A stretch of DNA of 64,000 bases from Rhinopomastus cyanomelas (lineage: Eukaryota > Chordata > Aves > Bucerotiformes > Rhinopomastidae): NCBI GenBank assembly GCA_013400115.1, contig VXBP01002800.1:496001-560000 (forward strand), given 5' to 3'. How positions within the stretch are numbered: the first letter of the stretch is position 1; every line of letters starts with the position of its first letter. The position numbers and the translations under genes are program-made. The notes beneath the pieces were generated by a model, which was not told the DNA's origin, ran no database searches, and saw only the letters and a program-made list of their open reading frames with translations. Of this stretch, positions 26,291-38,029 are shown piece by piece.

Positions 26291-27819
26291 TTTGCAACCC
26301 ACGCCAAGTGAATTAAAAAGCATGCTGGTTAAAATGCTGAGGGTACTGATCAGGATTCCTATCTGCTATCGTGAAGGCTTGTGGCTTGCCTACTGCAACA
26401 GCAGTGGCCTCTGTTGTCGCAAGAGTCAGTGTATACTTGAGGAAAAAAGAAGACAAAAACCAGTAAAACCTGAATTAGTGCCTCAGCCATCAAACCGGCA
26501 GCTACAGTTCTGAACTGCAAAGCACTCCAGCCTGTGGAGTACAGCACAACAATTTTACAACCTAGAACTCAAGCACCTTCCAATGTACTACAACACAAAA
26601 TGACTAATGTCTGCCCCTTGGTTTGCACTTTCTCTATCACACCCATGCTCACACCCACACATACAAACTGTGTGACTTAGGAGAAAACCAAACCTGTCCA
26701 GACAATATGCCTCAAGGCTGAGTGAGTAAAAAAAGAACGTGGGCACATCTTTATCGATGCCTAGGTTTTATTGTTAAGCAAAAAAGCCACTATGACTGCA
26801 AAATCACTTAACAAGACGTGCACACTTTTTGGGGGTGTAAGACATTTCTAAAAGTACGGCAAAACTCTAGGCTGTTTCTGCCATGGGAGGAGTTACACAC
26901 TTTAGTAGCTAACAGTCACTGATAAAAAAGATGCCTGTGATAAAATGCTTTGCACAAGGAACCTATTCCTACAATTATCGTCTTTTTCCTAAAAGTACCT
27001 CACTGGAATTTTGAGGAGTGTCCAAGAACCAAAGATTTATTTTGGTGGGCACAGTTCTGTTACAATCCAGAAATATTTGGGTAGAGTGATAGAATGATTT
27101 GGAAGAACTGTTGACCTCTTCCTTTAGGAAACTCTTCATATGGAGAAGCATTAACTTTCTTGTTCATATTTAGGTGCAACTGATGAAGCAGTGACATTAT
27201 GTGTCTGGTATGATTTCAAAAAAACACACACAAACTCTCCAGAATGTCTTATTCAACAAACAAACCACTCACAATCACCAAAAGCTCTGAAAGAATAGAT
27301 ATGTATCCACATATATTCTTTGCCCAGTAATTTCTTTTTGTCACAACTACACCTCAGTGGGACAGGTTCACCGAAAGTTCTCAAATGCTTCAAGATGCCT
27401 GCATTCAGTACGGTTCAAAAGCAAATGACAAAATCATTTCCAAATCAGTGAAAAGGAGAAACACTCTGAGTTTTTTCGCTGAGCAGTACATTACCAGGTG
27501 GCAAGATCAAAGCTTAGCGGGAGTTCCTAAAGGTGCAAGTGACTACATAGTGTGACTGCTGATTGCATGTTCCCCAGACAGCCTTGAAATTGGAAAGTAA
27601 CTAGAACAGGATTATTTTAAAACCACATTCTCAGCACCTCCATCAGGATGAGCTCATGTAATAAAAGCTGTAGTTAACAGCACAAAAAAACCACAGGCTT
27701 AGGTACAACCAGCGTAGGCTGCACCCCTGCCTTTGTTCAGAAAAACTCCAGATGGAACATTTAGTTTGGAAGTATGATTGCACGTGGCAGGACACCCGCT
27801 GGTACACTGTACAATTTAC

Positions 27820-27992
27820 CTTCTTTCTGCAGTTGGCTCACTGAAACTGGACTCATGCTGCTCAGCAAGTGTAGCATCATAGTGGCCAAAACAACACATC
27901 TGTAAGAATCAGCACCTCTCTCACCAGTGACCCTGCAGATGTCAGGGGCATGCAGTGAGCTGCCAATGAATGCCTCAGTAAAGCTCTTCTTG
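27820..27992 (-). other. Candidate exon of unknown gene (speculative)
   Basis: Within an open minus-strand frame (27761-28234, 157 codons), the segment 27820-27992 is bounded by a plausible acceptor (a pyrimidine-rich stretch ending in GTGACAG) and a good donor (CAGAAAGAAG followed by GTAAAT). The translation, which includes TEAFIGSSLHAPDICRVTGE and LATMMLHLLSSMSPVSVSQL, looks like a soluble helical protein, but I do not recognise a family. An open frame this long can arise by chance in AT-rich DNA. No neighbouring exon was identified. Confidence 0.2.
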
Positions 27993-28509
27993 CTGTCACG
28001 ATAAGATTGAATCATCAACAGTGAGAGAGTTAACAAATTGTCTAGTTTCTCAGAGAAATCACTTAAATTTGTTTGGGGATTTTTTAATTTAATTGTCCTT
28101 CTTGGACATACAAATATGAAACACAACTCTTGCAAGGGGAAAAAGTGGAAAAAAGAGATTAATATCCCTACTTCTAATCTATTCAAGTGTATTACAAGGG
28201 AAAGCAAGCTGTCACATGTTTTGCTGCTTCTCATTCCAAATAAAATTTAAAAGAAAAGATTGAGGGAAAGAGAACAGGAGCAAAAGAGAGAAAAAGGTCA
28301 TTATTTTCTTTCCTCATAGTAAGGAAGAGGCCTTTGTATGGGAGGGAGAATGCCCACCAAACAAGATGACGCTGTTTGTCTTACTCAAGACAGTGTGTAG
28401 GACTGTGATGGTACTTCTATCCCCTAGTATTAAACAGTATCTTGGGAAGCTGCTCCTACTAACTACTGAGGAAGGACCTCCATCTCCAACAGGACTCTTA
28501 AACGCTGTA

Positions 28510-28850
28510 AAAGGTGTGGAACCTCCTATGTTCCAGCTTACAACCATTGCGGCTCGTCCTATCACTAGATGACATAAAGAAGAGCCTGGCTCCACATTAA
28601 TGAGGTCACCCCTCAGTCTCCTTTTCTGCAAGCTCTGTCAGCCTCTTCTCATAAGGGAGGTGCTCCACTTCCTTCATCATCCTCATTGCCTCATCCTCAT
28701 TGGACTCCCTCCAGCAGCTCCACATCCCTCTTGAACTGAGGGGCCCACAACTGGACACAATATTCCAGATGTGGTCTCACCAGTGCACAGTAGATGGGTA
28801 GAAGAACCATCCCCCTTCTGATCCACCCCAATGTGCACCCCAATTCAAAT
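28510..28850 (-). mobile_element. CR1 LINE fragment, main subfamily, 3' tail missing
   Basis: The plus strand shows the reverse complement of the CR1 ORF2 C-terminal region: 'gtggaacctcctatgttcc', 'catcactag'-like text near 28560, 'cagtctccttttctgcaag', 'ggaggtgctccacttcctt', 'aactggacacaatattcc'. On the minus strand 28697-28912 it encodes ALVRPHLEYCVQLWAPQFKR, a hallmark CR1 segment. The 3' UTR and octamers that should lie to the left of 28510 are absent, so this copy has lost its 3' end by deletion or rearrangement. The direct repeat 'tcatcctcattg' near 28676-28700 is a small internal duplication. Confidence 0.92.
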
Positions 28851-30028
28851 GTGCTTATCTTCCAGTATGTGATAGAAATACATCCCAAGATCCAGAGAAT
28901 CACATGATCCATGTGGAAAAGACTTAATACATTTTCTGTTTCTGCAGAAGCATGCTGTATGTTTAGTAGCTCTTTTCAAGTCTTATTTTAAATATTTCAA
29001 ACGACACAGTTCACACCACATCTGTTGGACCATTATTACAATCCTAAATATCAATAATAAAAAATTTTCCTCAGGTGTACCACCTAAAACTCCCCCGAGT
29101 TTACTCCATCCCTCCCTTTTCTGTGCCAAGTAACATTCTACTCCATGCGTACACTCTTCTACTGTCTATAGACTTCTCCATTAGCATGTCTCCCACAGCT
29201 TAAGCAAACTGCAGCTACTAATCTTTATTTTTCATTGTACAGCACCGTCTCTGGTCTCCTCAACCTTCTTTCAAGCAGAATACCAGCCTCTATAATTACA
29301 GCATCGGATTTCACTCTTCCCAAAAGTAAGCTAAACAAACCAATATATGTTGCTTTCTGTGCTTGTTTCAGAATTATAATCAGATTTATTAGCTTTTGCA
29401 ACTATTAATGAAAAGCCAGATCAACTACTACTTTTTTATTATTATGTCTGCACTGCCTGTTTGCTGCCACAAATTATTACAGTGACTTCTGTAGTGTGAA
29501 ATATATGACTCCTCGCCACTGATACAAGTGAGCTCAGACTGAGTGGTTCAAAATGTCATTTCTACCACTGCAGACTTCTCTGATGTTTCCTACTCTGAGA
29601 CGCAAGCAACTACTACAATTTCATGCCTGCTCTGTGCACACTTCAGGCAGCGGCAAAGTGTGTTTCTTGACTCATAACTGAAGTAATCTTACAACCACAT
29701 CCTAAATGTACACACAGATGTGTTCAGTGGTGTTTGGCTCTAAACTAGAACAAGTCCTGTCTGAACTGAATGATTGCTTTGTCCAAAACCCATGACCTTT
29801 CTGTTTTACACCCCTGAAACAACACGAAGAAACCCTTCCGACTGTTAATGCACACAGCACAGTTCAGCGTGCCGTGTGAGAGCACCAGTACAGCAAACCT
29901 TTAGCAAGCTCAGATGCATGCGAGAGCCAGAATGAAATTAAATGCAAAAAACCACTCGAGTTAAAAACTATTTCCTGCAGAACTACAATACTGCTATTCA
30001 AGTAAACTGCAGTAACTCTGATTTACAG
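28851..30028. other. Non-coding interval
   Basis: Apart from the possible ancient CR1 remnant at its left side, no feature is recognisable here. Confidence 0.55.
28890..29150 (-). mobile_element. Possible ancient CR1 remnant
   Basis: 'agaatcacatgatccatgtggaaaagac' followed by 'gttggaccattattacaat' and 'aaaaaattttcctcaggtgta' resembles, in order, the reverse complement of an old CR1 3' end. Divergence is high and the assignment is tentative. Confidence 0.35.
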
Positions 30029-30558
30029 TGTTGGTGGACAAGGGTAGAGAAACTGATATAATCCACCTAGACCTGTACAAGGCATTCGACACTGTCCCTT
30101 GTGACATCCTTGCCTCTAAAATAAAGAGACATTATAATCTAGAGAAGGACACGGAACTGTTGGAGCATGTCCAGAAGAGGGCTGCAAGGATGCTCAGAGG
30201 GCTGGAGCACCTCTCATGTGAGAACAAGCTGAGGGCATTCGGGCTGCTCAGCCTGGAGAAGACAAGGGTCTTGGGGAGACTTTATAGTAGCTTCCCAGTA
30301 CCTGAAGGGGGCCTGCAGAAAAACTGGAGATGGGCCTTATATAAGAGGCTCTAGTGATAGGACAATGGGGAACATTTTCAAGCTAAAACAGGGTAGATTT
30401 AGATTAGATCTAAGGAAGAAATTAATCACTAAAGTAGTAGTGAGGCACTGGACAGGTTGCATAGGGAGGTAGTGGATGGAACAAACCTCCCTAGGAGTTA
30501 AAACTAGATGGTCTCTGAGGTCTCATCCAATCTAAGCCATTTTATGATTCTATGATTT
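30029..30558 (+). mobile_element. CR1 LINE, internally deleted, third subfamily
   Basis: Starts in the RT domain: the frame 30028-30354 begins VDKGRETDIIHLDLYKAFDT, which is RT motif A with its catalytic aspartate (the LDLYKAFD segment). At about 30140, after DILASKIKRHY, it jumps to the ORF2 C-terminal part (ELLEHVQKRAARMLRGLEHL), so the motif with the paired aspartates and the whole palm 3' half are gone. It continues with 'aagctaaaacagggtagattt' and a tail with ATTCTATG at 30545-30556. The tail region is diverged. Confidence 0.92.
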
Positions 30559-31109
30559 TCAACTACTGTAACAACTCTAGTAGGAAAAAGGAAGCACTCA
30601 ATTTAGTACAACTACACCAGATAAATATGCGGGGGAAAAAAGTAGGACATTCTTGAATCTTGGAAATGGAATGGAACAATGTAAAATTCAGCCAACTGTT
30701 AACTTTATTCAAGGATTTATTCAGGTTTTGAAGCAATTTGCAAGATTCCAAATTAACATTGCTATAACATCTATTTCTTTGCCCTGCTTTTCTTACCATC
30801 TGGTTTTCCATTGGAAAGGCCCCACTATCAGACTCCTTACAGTCACACCAAAACAATGACTTTGTAATAAGAGGCACTTTCTCTTCGCCGAAAGCAGTCA
30901 TGGTATTTTGATGGTACTGCAGAGCTATGTTAGTCTGGGAAGTAAAGCACACACCAGAGAACCATGTGATGCTGCAAAGAGGGATTGGGAAAAAAGGCCC
31001 TTACCTGAAAAGCAGAAAACAAAAGCAGCTGGCCTGAGTTTTAGTAGCACATCACTTCCCATTTGTTAACTAACAATTAGATCCTTTTAATCTATCATTG
31101 AAACCTCAT
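30559..31109. other. Non-coding interval
   Basis: Unique AT-rich spacer between two plus-strand CR1 copies. A 129-codon open frame on the minus strand (30563-30952) has no recognisable domain and is not called. Confidence 0.55.
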
Positions 31110-31865
31110 GCAGAATCTTGCATCTAGGCAAGAACAACCCCAAGGTTCAGTATAGATTGGGGACTGACCTGTTGGAGAGCAGCATAGGAGAAAGGGACGG
31201 GCAGGCCCTGGTGGCCAGCAGGATGACCATGAACAAGTAATTTGCCCTTGTGGCCAAGAAGACCAATGGCATCCTGGGGTGGATTAGAAAGGGGGTGGTC
31301 ACGAGATGGAGGGAGGTTCTCCTCCCCCTCTTCTCTGCCCTGCTGTGATGACATCTGGAATATTGTGTACAGTTGTGGGCCCCTCAGTCCAGAAGGACAT
31401 AGAACTGCTGGAGAGAGTTCAGCACAAAGCCATAAAGATGAGGAAGGGAGTGGAACACCTCCCTGGTTAAGAAAGGCTGAGGGAGCTGAGACTCTTCAGC
31501 TTGGAAAAAAAGAGACTGAGGGGTGACCCCATTACTGTTTATAAATATGGAAAGGGTGGACATCAGGAGGATGGAGCCAGGTGCTGCTCAGTGTCTTCTA
31601 ATGATAGGACAAGGGACAACGGTTGTGAGCTGGAACATAAGCGTTTCCACATCAATATAGAAGGAACTTCTTCATGGTGAGGATGACAGAGCACTGGAAC
31701 AGGCTGCCCAGGGGGATTGTGGAGTCTCCTTCTCTGAAGATGTTTAAAACTTGTCTGGACATGTTTTTGTGGAACTTGGTCTAGATGATCCTGCAGTGGT
31801 CGGAGGATTGAACTAGCTGATCTTTTGAGATCCCATCCAATCCCTAATGTTCTGTGATTCTGCAA
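31110..31865 (+). mobile_element. CR1 LINE 3' half, main subfamily
   Basis: A 756-base plus-strand copy beginning in the RT thumb/connection region ('cagaatcttgcatctaggcaag'; 'ttggccaagaagaccaatgg' type text at about 31250). It runs through 'agttgtgggcccctcagtcc', 'ctgaggggtgaccccatta', 'ggaacaggctgcccagggg' and 'ttggtctagatgatcctgc', ending 'ccctaatgttctgtgattctg'. Several small indels break ORF2. The minus-strand open frames (31124-31354, 31563-31865) are antisense shadows. Confidence 0.95.
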
Positions 31866-34800
31866 TTATACATCACTATTAATTAGCTACTTATCAATTT
31901 TTCCTTTTATTTGAGATTACTCAGAAAACATCTAAGTTCAGGATCAGGCATAGATTCAGATAAGCTTTGAAACACAGACACAGCCTTAGCCACCACCCAG
32001 AAGTACATCTGAACAGCCTCCCCCGTACATCTGCTATGTCCAGCTTTCTGGTACTCACGCACCATGTGTTTTTACACAGTTAGGATTTCAGAAGGTATAA
32101 GCCTAAGCTATTTCAAACTCTAAAAACATACATTTTAATCCTCATCTAGGCACATTGCTGGATACTTTTTCCATATCAAATCTAAGCATCAGCCTGGAAG
32201 TTTATTTAATGACCTTAGCATTAGCATCAAGACATGGATTACTCAACAGTAAATAACTCCAGACTCTCCATGAGAGTTTAAATTACATCAGATCAACTAA
32301 TTATACTGAACAATAGAGAATTGTTTGGATTTTATTCTGAGGGCCCCTGGAAGAAAAAACTTTTGAAGGAGGGGAAGAAAGCTACTCCCAAAAGCAGACT
32401 CATTTTGCATCCCATTTAGCTTATACCTCAGACAAATTGATACATCCATCATTATTTTCTGTCTTCTCATCCAAACACCAAGATGGCTAATTCACTTTAG
32501 AGGAGCCTTTATTTATGACTCTATCCCATTCTTCTTTAATTTGAGGGGGTAGGACCAGTAATGGATTTTTTTAATAGGTTTCTTTTAATGGACTACAGGA
32601 TTTTTCTGTAAGGTCACTGACAGGAGAGAAAGGACTGTGAATCTGCATTATTTTCAGGTCACTGAGGGACCAGGAGAGACTGGCCTGTGACTAGGAAATG
32701 CCATCTTTCATTATTCTGCATAGGTCTGAGTGACCTTTCATTTCCAGTGTCTTCCTGTGCTACTGCTGCAAGAGCCTCCTCTACATCAGTGTCTCCCTGT
32801 AGTACCCATTTTCAGCTGTAAACACCTCATTCCACTGAGAAACACTGTCAGGAATGTGAAGTAGTTTATTCAGGGCTGCTTTTGTCCCAGGCATCTCCCA
32901 GCTTTGGTTCCCACACCCTTCTCTTTAACTGTCATGCATGATTTATATGCCAGGGCTGTAACAGAGCACAGCTTTGGCCCATGGCAAACATCCATGTGGC
33001 TCAAGATAATCTTGAGTGAACAGTGATTGCTCATGCAGTTGCCCCAAATTCCTGTGTTCACTAATAAGAGTGCAAGATATTTTTCAAATGTGATTTCTCC
33101 AGGACACTCAGCTACTGTGAGGTTGTGGGTTTTTTAATAAAATACCTGTGCCTATGACAGTTCTGCCTAGAACAGAAAACAAGTTAGCAGCAACAACACA
33201 AAATACAGTGGTCTAGTCTAGGAGAAGTGGCATGTAAGAGATAATAGTCTGCCTCTGGGCTCACAGAAAATACCCTACTCCTCCTAATTTTGATCTGTCA
33301 CTACTGAGCATCTCCCATTTCTCTGACAGTTTCAAGTGTGAACAGTGCAGGTGTTGTAAACTACATAACAACAACATCTCTGAGCTGAGACAGTATCAGG
33401 AAAGTTTAGACAGAAAGAACAGAATAAAAGAATAATGCAGGAAAAGGGAATAGCTTTTGAAGAGGAGCAGAAGAGGAGGATCACAACAAAGGCAACTGGG
33501 GAACTGAAAGAGAGGAAGAAAGAACAAACGTTGCTTCAATATGTTCTTGCAAAAACATTTCAATCTTCTCTCTTAATTTTTTCCAAGCACTCTTCCTTAA
33601 TGTTCAGTGTCTGTAATTCTTTCTTCCAAACCAGAGTTACATCCAAAAGCATCATAAGATTTGCAGTTCTTACTTCAAACTTTATAAAGGAAGAAGATAT
33701 TCAGAAACACAGTAGTTACTGGACATTTTGGGCCAGGAGGCTAGGATGGAGTGTGAGGAAACAATGCAAAATCAAACTTAAGCAAATATCATATAATACA
33801 CATACAACTGAACACACATCTTCTGTACCCTCCATATGAAACACTATACCCTGTCAGAGAAAATTTGTGAGTCCTGAGTCTGTTTGGTTGGGGCTTTTTG
33901 ACAACAACCACCACAAACTCCAAAAATATGAATAAAGAACTGCTGGCTGAAATAAAACCCCCAAGATCAAGGCTCCTAAACTGTTCTCAACCAAGAGACT
34001 GTTCTCAGACCTTAGCACTTCTTGCAGATTACAATCTGTCTGGTTTTGTCTAGGACAGAGATTTTTTTTTTATTTGCAGTAGATAGAAGAAGTTGCGATG
34101 AAGCTTAGTGCACCATTGTGCAGTTTCCTCGGAACGTGGAAACCTGTTCTTTCTGAAACATCAGAACTATTCCTACTACCTTTCAAAAGAAAGAAGCTGT
34201 TTTGGTCTTTGTATGGGTGAGACACAGAAAATTTGGCTTTTCCTGAGTATGGGATGCTTAGGAGAGCTGAGAAAGATCAAGTGCCAAGTATAAAAGGTGT
34301 GGCAAGTACAATGCTAACAGCAGCAGAGAGATGAACAGGACCAAGGCTTTCGGGCGAGAAGTGAGACAGGTTAATTAAATAGCTGGTGAGTCAATGGAAG
34401 ATGTAAGGACTCACATCACAGAGTGTTACTGTTGCAAATCATTGATTGCTTACACAAAATGCTATTTAATTCCACGTGTTCATCACCACATCTGTCACTG
34501 GTGAATTGGCTCATGTTTTTAGGATGCTCACATATTACATTATAGCCACGCCATTTCACACGAACAGCAATACTACATAATGCATCACTGTCACTTCAGG
34601 CAGTGCTCTGTAGCTGCCTGGACCTGCAAAAAGAGAAGCAATAAAGACGTAGAGCAGGGTGGTCTGTTGAAATCTAGTGTGTCAAGCCCTGTGGCAACAT
34701 GCTTTTAGTGCTGAATTTCTTTACCAGACTCCATCTCAAGATGATCCTCCAGCGAAAGGCAGAGGAAACAGATAATTTTCTGTCTCTGCTGCCAATGATT

Positions 34801-37128
34801 AAAATCACCAGTCAACTAAGGACTGTTAGACAGATGGAGATGTAATTCCTAGACAGAGGGCTCCACAGTTTTGAAGAATTTTAGAAATTCCGCACAGCTT
34901 ACAGACACATAACCTTCTGAATCCACTAGGCAACGTCTGTTTTGAGGCTCATATTGGCCTGTGTGAGCTGAAATTAGCCAAGACTGAACATCAGACGTCC
35001 ATCTGTATGCACAGGATCTGACAACCCGCAAAGCAACCACATTTTCAAGAGCAGATATTGGGATACGAACCATGATAATGTCAACCTAGTCACAGCAGTA
35101 GATCAGCGTTATGCAGTAGCTTTTTATTTCTATGCCCATATAAAGTCACTCAGAAAATGAGAGAAACTGTAGTCAAGAAAATACTATTATGTTTCCAACA
35201 GCAATACCCAGAATAAAGTAAATTTTCAAGCATGTGAAAGAGAGGACTAGAATACCAGGACCTACTTCCTTATTACTTTGCCTTTTTACAAGATTGCTCA
35301 TTTTTCCCTGAAATAAAGTGTTCCTATTTCAAAGCTTAGTACGGCGACACAGAGAGCTCAACAGAATACATTAAAGATGCTTTTTGGTATCTTGCATGAT
35401 GACTGTTATTCATTTTGAAGCAGTGGTGTGGAAAAAGCACAGAGAGCTTAACAGACACAACCACATTTTAGGGGAATCACATTAACCAAAGCAATCTCCA
35501 TTGAGGTTTTTAGGTAAAAATGCAAGATAGGAGGCAATAATTTTGTCTTTAATGTCACTTATTTTAAAAAAAAATTGTTATTATTTTTAAATACTAAAAG
35601 CTCTTCTGATTAATTTAGCTATAACTGTCCCAGAAAGTCAATACAACTCTCCAAGAAAAAGGAAATAATTCAGTCTCGGAAAACCCACACCAAAGCATCA
35701 GCTAAGGTCAAGTGTCCTGCTAATCCTCCTGCCACAAATGTTAGAATTAAAAACATATAAGTTCAGCTCAGTTAACAAAAAACTGGTTAGGGAAGGCTGA
35801 GGTTAGAGGACCTATCCCAACCGGGTTTGCTCTCACAGCCTGACATCCATAAAGAAGCAGCCACCAGTACCTCCTAGCATGAGATGTCTGCCCAGGAACA
35901 ACAGTCTGAGAACGTTTCCCTGGCGCAGGTAAATAAAACTTACTAGGTAAACTTCAACATGCCAGCTGCACAGTGTCTGGTAATTTTCAAACAGGCTTGA
36001 ATGACCTAATGACCGGCAACAATAACGTGTCTGATTACTCTTGCCTTAACTTCCACATTTTTCAGTATTTGGTTGGTTAGAGAACCAGAGCTGCAGAAAG
36101 AAAAATAAGGTTTCCATGGGAAGAGAAATATTACGATCCTTCACTCCTGTCAGTTAGATACTACAAAAATCACATTAACTGCCAGGTCCTAAGCCTTAAA
36201 TATTATCCCCTTCCCTTGGGTGATATTCAGCCTATCAATTCCTCATGCTGGAAAGAGTAAGCAGCTCATTTAGTTCCCATCATGACTATTCTAATGCCAT
36301 GTTCCTAAAACAAGAATCACCCAGACTAAGCAAATGGGGAAATAATTGTCCAGTCCTGTCTTCTCATCTATATTTCCATTTAATCTCCAAAAGCTAATAG
36401 TTCCATGCCTTGTGCCAAAACCTTTGTCTATGCTTTAATTTCTACCCAGAATTCATAAGAAGAATAATTAGCAGTGGAAAGCATAGAAAACAGAGCATAG
36501 CTAATAACATTCCAACAGTAAAACAAACCAACAAAAAACTGTCAGCATCCAGCACTTCTCACACTTCCCATTAAAATTGACTAAATAATCACTTTTGATT
36601 ACAAAAATTAAAATCTAAACCATTATTCTGGAATTACATCTTGATACTTCTGAACTATTTAGAAACATGACTTGAGAATATAGCAGCTAATGTTATATTA
36701 CCTACTATCACTAAACATTTTGAACTTTAATTCAGTACATTTAAAAACAAACACAGACGAAAAGTATTGTTTAGGAGCGGCAGTTTGCTCTGCAATATTG
36801 TCATCTGCCTTCTTGCCATGTCTCTGGGCAGAGTTATATGCCCACCAATGAAGGCATTGAACCTTCAAACTGGAGTTGGGATGCTTTCTCAGAACCCTGC
36901 AAACCTACCCATGCTGAAGCCTTGACTCTTTTCAAGGTTTAGAAGCCTTACCTGGGCAGAGGCTATGCAGTAGGATGGCCAGGAGGTAAGAGAACAGATG
37001 TGACACAGATATGGGGACAGAGACGGTAAGTACTCTTCTAAAATGGAATAAAGGTATTTCAGGTTTGATGAGGACAAGAGATGAGTCCTCTGTATATGTC
37101 TTTCTGTGGTTCTGAGTATTTTTGTGGC

Positions 37129-37154
37129 CTGAATTAGCAGCCTGAATTAGCATC
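37129..37154 (+). repeat. 13-base tandem duplication
   Basis: GCCTGAATTAGCA occurs twice in direct tandem. A simple local duplication. Confidence 0.8.
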
Positions 37155-38014
37155 CTTTCTATCAAAGTGGAATGACAGCTCATTGAAGAGATTCTGCCCA
37201 TCATTTCTGTACAGAAAATGAGACAAGAAACCTATTCCATGACTACTTTTTCCATCTCCAAACCAGACATAACTGGAAGTAACATAACTGGAGAAAAAAA
37301 CAAACAGTACAGCCAGTAACCTGAGACAGTGAGGAACTTTTCTCAGTGCTTTACTTCTGACTTCTCCTCCTCCTCCTTCAGACTTCCTCTTTTATGTGTG
37401 TAGACACTGCTAGTTATGTAGACATTGGTTTAGTTTGCAGAGGAAAGTCACAGTCTGTGACCTGAATATTTAATTTCCTAGTACACTGTACAAGTCTGAG
37501 TGCAGAAAGAGAGCCCCCTCCAAATGCCAAACTAAAAGGGGCACAGGAGTCTGATCAAATGAAAACTGAGTATAAACATGGATCCAAAGTGGTGCCTGAA
37601 AGAAAACCTTTGACAATTCTTCAGTGAAAAGTTGCAGTAAAGAAAATTATAGTTTTATTTTTCTCCCCCTTTCTTTCCCCCCTACAAGAGTTTGTTTTCC
37701 TTTGCATAAGAACAACTTAATTCGAGAAATAGTGAATTGTGGGCAAAGTTGTCTAATAGCAAAAGTACTTTGATTCAATTTTATTTTTGATTCTCAAATT
37801 GTGTTCATTCCCTGGCCTTCACATTCAGTCACTATGGCAACAGAAGTGTTGAAGAACCTTCCGTCCACTAGATCATATTTTATTCAATTAACAGCAAAAG
37901 AGACTGAGAATTGGAAAGAGTAGTGGGAAAAACTAAAAGGAAAATAAACAGTTATGTAAAAAAACCCCAAATTAACCCAGAACAACCCAAGAAAAACCCA
38001 ACAAGGAAAAACAA

Positions 38015-38029
38015 GGGGGGGGGGGGGAN
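38015..38029 (+). repeat. Poly-G run followed by an N
   Basis: Thirteen consecutive G residues (38015-38027), one A, then a single N at 38029. This is the only ambiguous base in the window. It probably marks a sequencing or consensus problem at the homopolymer or a closed gap, so the local length is uncertain. Confidence 0.9.

Larger units (their letters stand above)
24987..28509. other. Non-coding interval with one candidate exon
   Basis: AT-rich unique sequence. It includes a T-rich low-complexity stretch at 25224-25258, a CT repeat at 26279-26290, and on the minus strand an open frame (27761-28234) containing a possible exon, listed separately. Confidence 0.55.

Noticed and set aside
33435..33839. 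134-codon plus-strand open frame
   Set aside because: The start is a purine-rich run and the translation shows no domain; expected by chance in 64 kb read in six frames.
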